64,000 bases of DNA from NCBI GenBank assembly GCA_039000515.1, contig JBCFYV010000024.1, positions 18,783,541 to 18,847,540 on the forward strand. Reading direction: 5' to 3'. The DNA comes from Timema cristinae (taxonomy: Eukaryota; Arthropoda; Insecta; Phasmatodea; Timematidae). The position numbers and the translations under genes are program-made. A model generated the notes under the pieces. The model saw only the letters and a list, made by a program, of their open reading frames with translations, was not told where the DNA came from and made no database searches. This document shows, piece after piece, positions 46,420-64,000 of the stretch. Each line of letters opens with the position of its first letter. Positions within the stretch are counted from its first letter, which is position 1.

Positions 46420-46985
46420 TTATTTTTCCCCGCAGTTACCGCGTTTTGTTTTTCCTTTTATGTGGTTACACGTCAGCAAATGATTATCCATCCCCCTTTC
46501 CTCCTGGGTTGAAGATGTGTTCCTTCATTCCCCCGTATAATATCAAACAGTCCTCGAAGATTACGTGCGCGCGCACATCATCCCGCCGTGCACTTTTCAG
46601 CGTCAATTACGAGGGCGTGCACGGGCCTACACAACCTGAATACCAGAGAATAAGAGTGGGTTTTTGCCCCAAGTGGTTCGTATAATGGGGCTCCGGGGGT
46701 TTTTCAAATATAATGGGAACAGATCCTTGACTCTTCTCTTTTTTGTGTGGACGTCGCCAAGCATAAAGAAATTCCACTAACGGAGCGGCCATTAAAGAAA
46801 ACTGTGTCCCTCTTTTGAGAGTCAACTTTTTGTTTAACCTCTGCAGGAGGGGGGATCATTATTCCGTGGCCCCCAGCATGTTGGCGAGCTTACACAATCA
46901 CCCACTTGAGAGCGCGCGCTGCTTTAGAAGAGGATCCCCGGGGTGTGACGCTCTGTGGCGTTACTGGTGAGACTCGCACCAACTA
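46420..46985. promoter_or_regulatory. Unique GC-richer island with NK-type and homeodomain motifs
   Basis: It contains CCAAGTGG (46669) and CACTTGAG (46903), both matching the NK2/Tinman core, plus TCAATTACG (46603), CCATTAAAG (46789) and alternating GCGCGCGC tracts. It is GC-rich in an AT-rich stretch and repeat-free. It could be an enhancer of the lms-like gene about 10 kb away; this is inference only. Confidence 0.33.
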
Positions 46986-47429
46986 AACACAGACACGCAC
47001 TCTACCAACATTGAATTCATACTAAAATTGCATTTTTTCTTAGCATACGTATATTCTTGGATCTGTGTTTCTGTAACTAGCGTGTACTGATCAATTCAAC
47101 TCACAACCTACAAACTAACTTAAATATAGAACAAACACAACACCCTGTACCCCGACCCTTATTTCATCACTATGAAAAGGGAATACCCAATTTCACCAAT
47201 GAAATAGAACTTGGTACCATTAGCTAAGTAGGCAGAAGCATTAACTATTGTACGGTTATCATCGCCTTTTCAGGTGAGCTTTAGCAAATTTTTTTGAAAT
47301 TTACTCTTTTCATTCGCCCCAATCAACGTCCACGAAAACAATAATTTAGTAAGTGTAAACTATTGAAACTTTATATTATTCAAAAGTAAGTTATTGTTTA
47401 AATATCACAATGGCTTAGTATTTTATAAA

Positions 47430-48140
47430 ATACTAGCAATCCCGCACAGCGTTGCCCGTGACCCACTGTGGTATAAGAATTATCCCCATGATGCCCAATT
47501 TCAAATGGAAACGTTATCTCAGAAACTTAATTCTAAACAGGATTAAAAATATTTTCTTCAAAAATTTGTTAAAAATAGCCTAATTAAAAAGCTAATTGAA
47601 AATTTAAAAATCCTGCTTTGAGATGCATTCAAACCCCCTTCCATCCACCTATGTTAAAAATTTCAGATCTCTGTGTGCCGTAGATTTAGCGGACATCGCA
47701 CACACACAAACACACATTTCGTTTTATCACTATAGATTTTATTTTCATATGATAAATCATGACTTACAAGTCAACTATCTCAGGTTTTCTTATATTAACA
47801 TACATTTTTAATGTAGGCCTATATTTATTCCCTATCCCGTAGAAATTTCGAAAAATCCTGAAAATAGTTATTAGTGATTATAATTACCTACTTACATGTC
47901 AAATTTGAAGTCTATAATAACTATAGTTACGGAAATAAGGCAACTTTAAAGCAAAAATATAAATAGTCTTTATTCCATAACACGTGAGAATTTTAAAAAC
48001 AATCCTGTTTTATTCCTTGTCTACATCATAAAGGGAACCTCTGTGCAAAATTTCAGCTTTCTAGGCTCAAGGGTTTGGGTTGGGCGTTGACGAGTCAGTC
48101 AGAGAGTCAGGACTTTTCTTTTTATATAAATAGAGATTAT
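47430..48140 (+). repeat. Dispersed repeat of RTE-SINE or LINE 3'-end type
   Basis: It begins ATACTAGCAATCCCGCACAG with GTTGCCCGTGACCCACTGTG and ends AGTCAGTCAGAGAGTCAGGA followed by CTTTTCTTTTTATATAAATA. These starts and ends are typical of a repeat widespread in invertebrates. An inverted relative is at 52.4 kb. Confidence 0.55.
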
Positions 48141-48479
48141 AAGTCAGGATAGTCTAATTATTTGAAGCTAAGTTAAGACGATTAGTATGGTAAGCTAGTT
48201 TAATTAGGTAAGAAATCTTGATACGTCTGGCTAGGTAGTCAATATTATAGCTTCTCGAAATCTTATTGATGTGCACACGAAATAAGGCGTAGAACTCGGA
48301 TAGTCTAGTTTGTCAGGGATGGGGACGAAGTAGTTCGAATCCTGGTTGGGTTTGCTGATGATGTTTTTGTATGAAAAGGTTTTCCACAAGTCCCCAGATT
48401 CTGGTCCATTTCATTAAATAAAAGTCTTCCATGTCCCTATTCAACTTGCGGATAATTCGAACAGGTTGTAAGGAAGGAA

Positions 48480-49430
48480 AAAAAATATCTTCTGAACACT
48501 GATTAGTCTAATTTGTTTTTAAAGCCCTCGCGGATGATGTTTGAATCAAAACTTATGTTTTCAAAATGAACTTCGCTCAAAATAGTATTCGAAGTTTCGG
48601 CCGTAGATGCAACTGTCATCATCTTGGATGAAAGAAAAAAATCCGTTGTTTGGATCAGAATTTAAGGCAATCCATAAACTGGTAATCCTAACCAAAAATT
48701 AATTTTAATTGATTAATCCAGTTCTATTAACCTTAGCAAACTTTAAAAACAAAAATTGATTTTGTCATTTGATAAATGCCTTCAATGTCGTTTTTCCTAT
48801 CCCTTTTTTTGTTGTTGTGATGATTTTCACTATTCCTGGAAAATTTTTATTATATCTTGGTTGAGATTTTTTCTAAGCATTTAGTTCTCAATTAAGTTAT
48901 CAACATGGTACCACCTGGTCGATTACTTTCGTGTCAACTCTGGGTTTTTTTACTGTTCAAAGATACTAAAAACGTAAAACGGGGCTCCTTAATACTTAAG
49001 GATATTCGAGATTCGAGGATTTGAAAGAATATAAAATTAGAGCTGGCTTTAATAATTTTGAATTGGAATTTGTTTCAAACTTTCAGAGCTTTAATACTGT
49101 TTATTGGTGGGTCATCCCCTACAAAACCATAGGACAAACTAAATAACCACACCCCAGAACATTAATTTAACACTTAGCTGAATGTTTTACTGTTATGATC
49201 AATGACAAAAAGACAATGTTTTATTTTACTAATATTTTCTGATTCCTCGTAATTTCATCATATTTTCCAATATCCGGATTCAAATGATATATTTGCGGGT
49301 AAAATGAAAATTCAATTTAGAGATTCGGATTCGTAGAGTAATGTATTCAAAGGATTCAATGGATTCAATGGATATAATAAAAACTCTTCCATAACCCCCC
49401 GTCTTGCAAATGTGTTCTATCCAGCTGACA
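48480..49430. other. Intergenic, AT-rich
   Basis: No recognised content beyond a short run of ATTCAAAGG/ATTCAATGG copies at about 49345-49372. Confidence 0.45.
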
Positions 49431-49434
49431 TCAG

Positions 49435-49690
49435 TCTATGTCCAGGGTTCGACTCCCATAATCAGGTGATATTTTTCAATTTAAGATACAAGATATTTAG
49501 ATGAGGCTATAACCGTATTTAACAAATATTAAAACTTTGCTATTTAGGCCTAATCCATCGTGATATGCGCGTTCATACAGTTTTTATTGTACTATTGACA
49601 GCATAAAGCACTCCCGAGTGGAACATAGCTGTGTTGTCCGATAGATCGTGATCTTAATTGATCACCAAGGGCATTCGCAGGATTTCATTT
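49435..49690 (+). mobile_element. SINE D 3' part
   Basis: From box B (CCAGGGTTCGACTCCC) through GATGAGGCTATAACCGTATT to CGATAGATCGTGATCTTAAT. Confidence 0.6.
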
Positions 49691-49890
49691 CAGGGAGTGA
49701 TAGAATTTCAAATAAAAAAATTCTACACATTTTAAAATATTATTCAGGAAAAGTTATATCTACACAATGGCTTTTTAAAACCAACAAAATAAATTAACAA
49801 TAATATCCAGAGAAACAAACATTACACAAATAGGCCTACACTTACTGTTTCTGCCCTGTCCATCAGTCTAGTCCATATGAACCTCACTGT

Positions 49891-50335
49891 TTACAGAAGT
49901 ACTAACGGACGAGGTTTTGCCGCCATTTCATCTAATACCATATCAAGGTTTATGTCCATAATTTTATGATCAAACATAAACGCTAGTCCATTATGTCGGT
50001 GTCCTGCGATGATGATTCTCAGATAGGTTTTTAACACAAGCCATGTTGAAAACTAACGCGCTGGTGTCGCAGTAGTAACTGGTATTACAGAAAACAACTT
50101 AAGCAGTTTGTGTGTAAGTGGAAAAATAATTTCATTGCAGTTTTTTCAAAGAAGCGATGAAATCCAAAGGCTTAGACTTCATGTTTTGATTGATAAAATT
50201 TCGTCTCCACATTTTTTAGTTGGTTGTAAAATGACACAGGTGATGCGTTTACATCTTCTGGCCACTGGTTAATGACATCATCTTTAGATGCGCAAACTAA
50301 ATTCTAAGCCAACAGAATTTCGATTTGGCTCAGGA
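49891..50335 (-). pseudogene. hAT transposase remnant (C-terminal dimerisation region)
   Basis: The - strand reads PEDVNASPVSFYNQLKNVET, then after frame breaks IIFPLTHKLLKLFSVIPVTT, ATPARSFST, KTYLR, AGHRHNGLAFMFDHKI and VLDEMAAKPRPLVLL before a stop. The order PVTTA..RSFS..K.YLR...RxNGLA..xH is the hAT dimerisation domain. At least two frameshifts or stops make it a dead copy. No terminal repeats were identified. Confidence 0.75.
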
Positions 50336-50559
50336 TACTTTTATTGTTCAAAAACCTGTCTTGTAGTTGGCTTGAGTAGTGGTCAAGAAATGGTAGGAAC
50401 ACTGAAAGTTGGTAATACTCCTCAGAATTATTTGCTTCGTAGTTGGTTAGTTGTGTTTGTCACCCTGTGTGTTTTCAGTTTATTCTTTTGTTGGTAGATA
50501 ATGATTTGGATTATTTTATATATGGGGGAATGTATCCCCCTCGTTACCCTCCTCCTTCG

Positions 50560-50830
50560 TACATCGCTGTTGATCACTCATATGCAGCTGACGATTTCCG
50601 TACGTACTGTACATCACAAGCTCTCCCTTAAAATATGAGTGAATTATGACCCTGGACATATGACGTTCGCTGGATAGCTCAGTGGTTAGGGCATTGGTAG
50701 AATAAGTCAAAGGTCCCGGGTTCGATTCCCGTGTCCAGGCGTTATTTTTCAATTTAAAGTATATGATATCTAGACTCGGCTATAACAGTCATTATCGTCG
50801 TTATCAAATATAATAGCTTTGCTATGTGAT
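50560..50830 (+). mobile_element. SINE D, best-preserved copy
   Basis: A tRNA-like head GGATAGCTCAGTGGTTAGGG and box B CCCGGGTTCGATTCCCG are nearly tRNA-perfect. It is preceded by AAAATATGAGTGAATTATGA, the same leader as at 16.27 kb. The leader and body shared with other copies argue against a live tRNA gene. Confidence 0.7.
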
Positions 50831-51959
50831 CCATCAAGAAATAACCAAGTGGTGAAAGAGGAAAGAGAATAAAACTACCATCCATAGTAGGGTGGCAGGG
50901 GAGGTAACTTTTATCATTCACATGTTATGTTTTTAACCTAGGAAAGCTATATTTGATATACCTTCCTCCAGAATACACCGATACCAAAATAATGTTTTAA
51001 GGTTAAGATGTAATTAAATAAAAGTAAAAATAAAACAATCAAAAAAAACAAAATCTAAACCATTATTGGTCCCAGCCTTAGGTTTTGTGAACGAGCTATT
51101 TGGCTTACAATAATTTATACCAAAAAGTTTTAATCAATCACACAAATTGTTTTCCACATGACCGATAGATGCGTCATCTATAGTCAATGCACGGCAGGTA
51201 TTCATGTTGGAAGATAACGTTTTCATGATCTGTGTATTGTCTATCCTGTGCCATGAGGCCAAATATTTTGTTTATATTATTAGAGATTGGGGTGTTTGAT
51301 TTTTCTCCGTTTTGATATAGGGAGTACTTGTGTTTTGTGTGATAAAACGACACAAGTTTTGCTATACCTAAAACAGTGTTGTTAAAACCGATTTATAAGT
51401 CTCAGAGTTTAGTTGTGTAGATGAAGGTTAATTTAAAACTTTGAGATTAAAATGAAAAGGACTATGAGTAGTGGGAACCAATGTTAAAAACTGGATTTCT
51501 ATTTTAATAAAATCAAAGTGAATTTGGTAGGCAAAACAATTTCCACAACAATATGTTTAGTAACTCTCGTACTTAGAAAAATTAAAACCAAACAAATATT
51601 TTAAAGATTGCTACTAAATTTCTGGAACACAAAATAGTTTTAACAATGTTTTCCCGTCCAGGTTGAAATAGCTCTATTATACGTTTTAAAGATTTAAGTA
51701 GGCCTATTTTTTTTAAGCGTTGTGTAGAGATTTGATCTGATTAGTTATAATTTTTTATGACAAATATTTTATGATTTGTATTTCGTTTTTTCAGAAATGC
51801 TGATAGTTTCTATTACATTCTCTGCTGTCTTGTAAGCCTATAATGAAATGTGTGTAAGGGGCTGTAAGCCATATTATAATTTCTTCCTACCAGACAACCC
51901 AAGTTCAACTTGTGATTTGTCCATTACTTACTAAACTTAGGGAATAATAGCTTTTCTAT

Positions 51960-52330
51960 CGAAATTATGTTGTTATTTTACTTTCTCATATAAAGAGACA
52001 GTATTGTAATCGTGGAAATTTTCCACCTCGAGATTATGCTGAGTCTTGACGTTTTATATGTAGGCCATATCCGAATCCAAAAAAATGTTGTTTTTAAAGT
52101 TCTCCGGCCCCATATCTGCATGTCCCTGGGGCTACAGCCGAAACGTTTAATGGATTTTGTTCAAACTTGGTATTTAGGTGTTATATAGTTATAACTCAAG
52201 AGCTATATTTAAAATTATTGTTATAACTCTTAAATTTAGGGTAGTTTGCTAACGACTGGTTTTTTGAAAATTTGACACAAAAAAAAAAAGGAGTTTAGAT
52301 CATATGTGTGTTGCTAACCGATAATTTGTT
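51960..52330 (+). repeat. Dispersed repeat G
   Basis: It has AGACAGTATTGTAATCGTGG, TGAGTCTTGACGTTTTATAT and AGCCGAAACGTTTAATGG. A related copy lies at 62880-63240. Confidence 0.45.
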
Positions 52331-52429
52331 GATAATGTTAGCGTAGAGGAAATTATGAATAATTGTGTAACGTGCTTAAACTACCTATTAGCACGTACAC
52401 TCAAAATGCCCTATTTATAAGAGTATCAT

Positions 52430-52840
52430 CTATACTAATATTATAAAGAGGAAAGATTTGATTTTTTGTTTGTAATGGATAAACTCAAAAACTACTGTAC
52501 CGATTTTAAAAATTATTTCACCAATATAAAGCTACATTATCAGTGAGTAACATAGGCTATATTTTATTTTGAAAATTTAATTTATTCCTCATAAAAATTT
52601 CGATAGTTTTACACAAGGTATAATATAGCTATATTTATTGATATAATTTGGCTTAGAATTACGTTTCAGAGATAACGTTTCCATTTGAAATCGGACACCA
52701 TGGGGAGGGGGGTGGGCTTACATGAATCTTATACTACAGTGGGTCACAGGTATCGCGGGGGGGCAAGTGAGGGCCTTATATAAATCTTATAACACAGTAG
52801 GTCATAGGCAACGCCGTGCGGGATTGTCTAGTTATACATA
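52430..52840 (-). repeat. Dispersed repeat, inverted relative of the one at 47.4 kb
   Basis: TATACTAATATTATAAAGAG, then AAACTACTGTACCGATTTTA at one end, and GCAACGCCGTGCGGGATTGT at the other. The last pairs with the start of the 47.43-kb copy. Confidence 0.55.
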
Positions 52841-55450
52841 TAAGAACTAATAAATTCAAATAATATGTGGCAGATATAGACTCAGGTGAAATCGTGTTCC
52901 TGGAAAGAGCCAATGTCAAGGAAACCTGCCTCAGTGGACGGCTGAGTTCCAGAGAAAGTGCTCTACACACAAGACACCTTGCTCGCTTGCAAGACTCAAC
53001 TGTTATAACTGCCCGCTCACCAATGTCGTCATCAGAGACCGTCTAATAAATATATACATTACCTACTGAGATAAACTTGTGCTAGTATTTGTATTGTTGT
53101 ACTGTAATATTATGCATATTACATTTTAAGTGAATTTTAATTTAACATTATACTTTTTTTTAAATTAATACTGGACATGGGAGTCAAATTTGGAATCGAA
53201 ACTGGAACCTTAGATTCATATTATCTTTTAAAATATATTTTAATAAGTGTTTAAGCATAACATTTGTTTCAAAACTAATATTGATATCATTAATTAAAGA
53301 GAAATACGTTTTATAACATAGTTTCAAATTGAAAGAATGTTGATTTCATTTGAGTAGAAAAATTAGCACAAATCAAAATATCGATAATTTGTCAAATATT
53401 CTAGAAAACTATTTATTTTTTGATCAAGTTGCTCTATTTCATTGTGATCTTTATTTTAAAGTTGTATCTTGTAGTAGGCCTATATTTCACAGAGTTTTAA
53501 ATTAAACATACAATGTAAAAGTTAGTCCTTGAAAACAACAAAGAATACTAATTTATTTTTAAGAATACAGATTATCAACAATGAAATTGATGGTGATTAT
53601 AATAGGGAGTCCCATTGTAGACCAAGTATCCCGCGGTAGTATACTGTTCTACAATCATGTTGTATAAAATATAAACCTATGATTGTTAGATTAAGGTAAG
53701 TGCGCCAAATAAGGCCATACTAAGGATTGAATCGTTGATAATTGATTGGTGCTGGATCAATCGTTTTAAAATTAAACGTACTTACAGAGTTATTCATGGG
53801 GAAGAGGAAAATACAAAGCTTTGGTGGAAAATTTAGTTATTGGTTGTTAATAATTGCCTTATTATGACCATGTTTTTTTTAAAAATAATTTTGGAGCAGT
53901 TCAAGGGTATTAAAGTCATAAATTAATGAAACAAACGATTGCATGAAAAATATTTTACTAAAGAAACAAAATTAAATCTATTGTTCTTCGATTCAGAGAC
54001 CTCTCCTTTTTGGCAACATTTTTTAATAACTGAGGACATACATAAAGAAAACCAAAATAACTTTTGGCGCCATTTTTAGAATCTATTAATACACATTAAG
54101 GAAAAAATAACTTTTTGGCGCCATTTATAGAATCTAAGAACAAATATTATATATAAAAAAATATTAAAAATTGTTAAAGCAAAAAAAATAATTAATAATC
54201 CAACTCTTGGACTTACAGGGCTACATAGTTTTATTTTCAATTTTTACTTATAAAAATCATAACTGAGGTGCTATTATAAAACACTTTTTATATTTTGAAA
54301 ATAGATTAAATACGTTTTAAGGATACACAAAACACATTATATTTTCATAAAATGTACTCGCAGCTATAAACAAAAATATATTAACCACGTGGTAGTATCA
54401 GCGAAATTAGCTCCTGTCACAAACATTTCTTCCTCTCTTCATTGATGCTCACTAATGACCAAATAATGGTTGATGATTCTTATCACTCAGCAGAGCATAC
54501 CGAACAAGGAGGTGCTGCCCTCTAGCGGAATTATTTGCATGTTCTTCATAAACCATTATAATGGCCTTAATGGTCAACATGGCCTTATTTACTGTACAAC
54601 TTATCACATAAGAGATTTTAATATTTTGCGTGCACCTCTTTACATTGAATGATCTTTTTTTTTTGTCCTTTTATTACCTCAAGACTCTTGCCTTCATTAA
54701 GTCGAGAAATTGTGAAACTCACATAATAATCAGGTTAATAAAACAAATTCTCCCTTTTTATTCCGACAAAACAACGAGAAAACCACAAATACCTTACGCT
54801 GTAAAACTTATTTATTTTCAATCACATTCAAAGATATATAATTAATAAACGACAATCTATTTATATCTTTTAAATCATTGCACATCATGGTTTACAACCA
54901 TAGAGAAAACAATACAATATCAATTCAAAGAGAAAAAAGAAAAAAATTAGATACGATTTTTATAAAGTATTTTCTTCAGGACCCACTAACAAGAAATTCA
55001 ATAACATGTCTCGAAATGCAAAGAAAATTAAATATTTCTCTATGATTAGAACCACTTTCAAATTATTCTTCAAGGATTAAATAATTTTCGGTAATTTTTA
55101 TCTCGAGAATTTTAAAATTGTTGATTGGCTCTTGTTTAAATATGTGGTATTTTTCTTAGAACCTCTAGACGTTATTTATAAAAAATACTAACCTATTAAG
55201 ATTAACTTTAACTAACGTGTTTTTATTTTTTTTATTTTTCAATTTTGATATCTCAGACTTCAAAAATGAAAGTAAGACAATTTTTATATATTATACTTAA
55301 GGACAAGAACGACAGTGTTTTTGTTTTTTTCCAAATACATGTTCTGTTACTAGATTTATAATTGCCAGATCAACCCACCTTCTTTTCAGAAGTCATAAAA
55401 TACTCTGTCCAACAAATCATTCAAATTCAAAAATAATGGAATAAGCCTTG
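52840..55450. other. Intergenic, very AT-rich
   Basis: TTTGGCGCCATTT occurs twice (about 54063 and 54114) with AGAATCTA following each copy. No gene was recognised. Confidence 0.45.
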
Positions 55451-55455
55451 TTTAA

Positions 55456-55695
55456 AACTCACTTCGGTGGCCGCATGGTCTAAGACGCTAACCTCGCATT
55501 ACACTATAATGCCTATAGTGGGGATATCGAGGTTCAAATCTTTGTCAGGCGTACTGAGGTTTTTTTCAAAACAGGTTTTCACTCTCTCTCCATGCAAATT
55601 TGGGTACACTTCATCTAAATATAATCTTCCTAATCCCTAAAACCATAAGCGTATAACCCGAGCTGATAGTAGATCTAAGGCGCGGTACTAAAAAT
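55456..55695 (+). mobile_element. SINE A'
   Basis: The head is GGCCGCATGGTCTAAGACGC and box B GAGGTTCAAATCTTTG. The tail has GCGTATAACCCGAGC. Confidence 0.72.
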
Positions 55696-55888
55696 ATATT
55701 AATTATTCTATATATTATTTAAAAGATGACAAATAAATATCAAACTATTAATAACGTAATTATATTTGGAATTGAAATTTAAACCTTGAATGATTTTACA
55801 ACGAATAACTTTGGGGAATTGTAACCATGCTTTATGGCAAATCTATAGGCCTATTTTTACAAATTGTATCTAATGATAATAATTATAT

Positions 55889-56015
55889 TATCCGCACCAG
55901 TGAGCACGCGGATAAATACAATGGACTCATTTTGTTTGGTATTACGGTGATGGGGATCGAATCCCGTCCATGTGTACTGGTGTGTCAATTTCCTAAATGG
56001 TTGTTATTCTTTTAG
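55889..56015 (+). mobile_element. SINE A' 5' fragment
   Basis: A head remnant (GCACCAGTGAGCACGCGGAT) and a box B (GGGATCGAATCCCG), broken off after CTAAATGGTT. Confidence 0.5.
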
Positions 56016-56369
56016 AACATATAGGAACATATTTTTGTTCCTAGCATTGACAAAATGTAATTTTGTTATTTTTTTTAAAATGATCAATATTTGTTGTTAT
56101 TGATCAAAAGTGACAGCCAAAGATCACATGATTTGACGTGTTTGAATATTTAAAAGTATTTTTAGTTAGGGATGTGGAAAAAACGTCGAGAGTTTATCAA
56201 TATTGATATTTTCATTTCGATACTGATACTTTTTTAATCGATATTTTTGTTTTTATATTTTTACTCGTGTGCAGTACTTCCCTCCTTAACCTCTCACACT
56301 CCCCGGTATCGAAAGGCGCAATTATTTGTTTATAATTGATTTATTGTAATGTAGTCCTTATAAACCCAC

Positions 56370-56640
56370 ATTCTGATACCTGGTACCCGAGGGATTTTTC
56401 TTAAAAGGGTAATAGCTCCCATGGTCATAAGGATTTGGTGAATTAGGCTTAAGTTAGGCTAAGATCTTCATTGGATCTACTCCGTCATACTCACTATCAC
56501 CGTCACCTCATCTCATCGTCACATGGAAAGAGCCTCCCCGAAAAGGATGTAAGCTTACTATTGTACATCAGGGTGTCCTCTGGGCAACGGTACATTAGTA
56601 CAGGCTGATATTTCCACAAACTGAGCTACAGATCGATGTA
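56370..56640 (+). mobile_element. SINE C without head
   Basis: The body has GGATTTGGTGAATTAGGC and the end GGGCAACGGTACATTAGTAC. The tRNA-like head is missing. Confidence 0.7.
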
Positions 56641-56716
56641 ACTCAGACACGTCACCATTATTATGAACTAAGATAAATTGTTCCTTTCTTAGCTGGGCTA
56701 AGATTGAGATAAAAGT

Positions 56717-57010
56717 AGGTGACCTGGTGGTCTAGGGATAAGGTGTCGAACCTCTATGCTGGGGTTCCGGGGTTCAATCCTTGGTCTTGGCACAGATTTA
56801 TCTGATTACCAAACCCTTACTTTACCTCTGACAAGACGTGTATTAATCACAACTTGTGAATGTGAGGAATGCCAGGCCTCCACCGTGGTTCGGATTCCAC
56901 GTTAAACTGTGGGTCCTCCATTTCATCTCACAATCACCCTACCATTACACATTAGCGTAAGTGCGTATAACCCGAACGGGTATTAAGACGCGGTGCTAAT
57001 AATAAAAAGA
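56717..57010 (+). mobile_element. SINE B, full length
   Basis: The head is GACCTGGTGGTCTAGGGAT, box B GGGGTTCAATCCTTGG, and the tail CCCGAACGGGTATTAAGACG. It lies about 120 bases downstream of the lms stop and antisense to that gene. Confidence 0.85.
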
Positions 57011-57130
57011 TAAAAGTGCGCCAATCCCTACATGAATTGTCTCCTGTCTCATCATCGTATTTCACACACTCTCTCTCTCTCTCTTTGTGAAGAGAACTAT
57101 TTACAACAAGAGCTTGTATTGTCCGTCAGC

Positions 57131-62112
<4,982 letters not shown>

Positions 62113-62397
62113 TTAAATTCATCTACAGTCCAATTTTAGTAGGAAATACCTTTTTTATTATCTGACAATTAGTAAGCTACTAGATCTACTTTCACGTATT
62201 CATACGTCAAGTCATATTATTTGAAGCTGTCAATTTTGATATATATTATAAATATCTATCAAAATTATCACTAATAATAATTATAACATTTTATAAAACA
62301 TTCTAAAATATGAGATAAAATAGGGAGCGCCATAGATAAGATCTGGATATTTAGCATAAGTTAATTATTAGATTATTATTAGATGATCAAAATATTT

Positions 62398-62512
62398 GAG
62401 TGGAGGGATATTGAGACACAATTTAAATAAAAATACCCTCAATACATGCGACCGGGATTAGAACAAAGATTTTCCTTTTACTGGCGATTCAGTCTAACCA
62501 CAGAACACAGCC
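62398..62512 (-). mobile_element. SINE A' fragment, inverted
   Basis: Box B complement (ACCGGGATTAGAAC) and a short stretch of body. It is heavily decayed. Confidence 0.45.
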
Positions 62513-62879
62513 CCTCCTTCGTAAAGCAAAATTATAATAAGATGATTACTATGCACTTATAATATTTCCACTTGTGTTTAGGCGGAAAAGGGCGCGAAAC
62601 AACGCTCGACACTTCATTTGACCTTGGGGTCGATTCTTGCTTGACCTCATTTGAAATGATTTCGGATGGTTTTCTCATTTAATTTTACAAGGAAAAAACA
62701 AACTAGAAAAAATTCAAAAATGCACTCGAAAATATGGAAACGTGGCCCAGTGACAGAACTTGATTTGGTTTAACCCCCTTTCTCCTCCACCACCCTCCTA
62801 TGTGGTTGAAACATTGCACCCCCTTTAACTTTCCCCTAAACTTATACTATCATGTCACTTCATTGTTAAGAAACTTCAA

Positions 62880-63240
62880 TATTACTTTCTCTCGATACTT
62901 CGGAGAGAGAGTGTTGTGATCGTCAAAAAAAATTGAACTCAAGATTTTGATAAATGTTGACCTTTCATGACCCCCTGAAAACTAAAAAGTTGTTTTAGCA
63001 ATGCCATCTGTCTGTCTGTACCTCAGGTTAGAGCCGAAACTATTTTACCGATTGGGTTGAATCTTGGTATCTGGGGTTTTCATAGGGTTGTCACGAGAGG
63101 TTTTTGGAATTAGATATCTGAAGCTAGATTTAAAGGTAGTTTATTAAAGGGCAAAAAGATTTAAAAAAATGATTTTCTCAAAATTAGCATTAAAGATTTT
63201 GATTAAATTTTATATCAGACACTCTTTATTATTATAAACA
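62880..63240 (+). repeat. Dispersed repeat G, second copy
   Basis: It has GAGAGTGTTGTGATCGTC, AAATGTTGACCTTTCATGAC and AGAGCCGAAACTATTTTACC, in the same order and spacing as the 52-kb copy. Confidence 0.45.
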
Positions 63241-64000
63241 GATGGCAACTCTCGTGTTGTCATGAAAATGACTTTTAGGCTACTTTACGTGAGGAAAATT
63301 TTACAATTTCCATCATTTCTTCGAGAATATTTGAGATACGAAATAACTTATCATTGTAAAGTTATGGCACTATAAAAGATAAAAAAATTTTATCTAAAAT
63401 ATATTTTTATAAAACCAATAACGTGTGAGCTATAAGCAAATATATATACTTTATATTCAGGTATTAGAAAATGAATTTGATTCTAATGCTTCTTGATGGA
63501 CAAACAGTGTTCCTAGTTCCTAATGCCATAGAGTAAGTAAGTAACAATGTATACTATTTCATTTATGATCTTTGATGGAGTGTTTCTACAACAATGTATA
63601 GAGATATTATTTCGTTTCGCAAATTCTACGAGTTTTTAATAAATGTTTATTTTAAAATAAAAGAGGGAGAATGTTAGTGCGCGGTGTGCCATACCATTTA
63701 TTTATTTAGTTATATGAAGGGGTCCTCCTACATTTCTGGCAAATTTAAATTTTTTATTCAACTTAAAATATTTTTTATACCTCCCTTGTTTCATTATTTT
63801 AGGGGTCCCATTTAACATATTGAGACTCTTCTGGTTATTTTAAATGTTCCCTTTGCAGTCTTCCCGAACTTCAGCTTTCTACTACCCTAAGAAGAAGTTG
63901 TTTTTATTAATTTTGGACATTTTAAACCCCTTCCCACACTACCCCTCTTCCGCCATACCACTTGGAAATTCCATATTCTAAGACATATCCGATTATCTGG

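Noticed and set aside
50640..50740. A functional tRNA gene
   Set aside because: Box A and box B are good, but the flanks match other copies of SINE D and the anticodon arm is poorly formed.

Overview
The window is nuclear DNA from an invertebrate animal, almost certainly an arthropod and probably an insect. It is AT-rich, has spliced genes with GT-AG introns, is full of tRNA-derived SINEs, foldback MITEs and dead DNA transposons, and carries a homeobox gene of a type I associate with protostomes. A hemipteran is my guess, and only a guess. No bacterial or viral gene is present.

Layout. (1) From about 1 to 21.6 kb on the + strand lie eight exons of an adenylate kinase 8-like gene. They were pieced together by hand: all seven junctions are phase-compatible, and the translation follows AK8 from the end of its first kinase domain to the C terminus. 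The N-terminal exons lie to the left of the window. (2) From 21.6 to 57 kb is a long stretch without a recognised gene. It holds several SINE families, foldback elements, a hAT remnant, a second transposase-like remnant, a LINE fragment and a few GC-richer unique islands that could be regulatory. (3) From 57.1 to 62.1 kb on the - strand are the last two exons of a homeobox gene of the lms/Nedx type (BarH-like homeodomain). They are split by a 4.46-kb intron carrying a second hAT remnant and a pogo-like element with terminal inverted repeats. Its N-terminal exon is not seen and probably lies beyond 64 kb.

The most unusual content is inside the AK8-like gene. Two large minisatellites are each built from one of the gene's own exon-intron junctions. 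About 72 copies of a 31-bp unit (9541-11770) repeat the 5' splice donor of the P-loop exon. Twenty-one copies of a 96-bp unit (17176-19153) repeat the 3' splice acceptor plus the first codons of the LID exon. The 96-bp unit is exactly 32 codons and open in the AK8 frame. The 13 acceptors nearest the exon could therefore lengthen the protein in frame by 0 to 12 repeats, while a 2-bp deletion throws the 8 distal ones into a stop. Whether any of these acceptors is used cannot be told from DNA.

Repeats. The commonest SINEs (A/A') share their 3' tail with a second family (B) that has a different tRNA-like head, which suggests mobilisation by the same LINE. Several copies have clear target-site duplications, and two SINEs sit nested in the tails of older SINEs at the same short motif.
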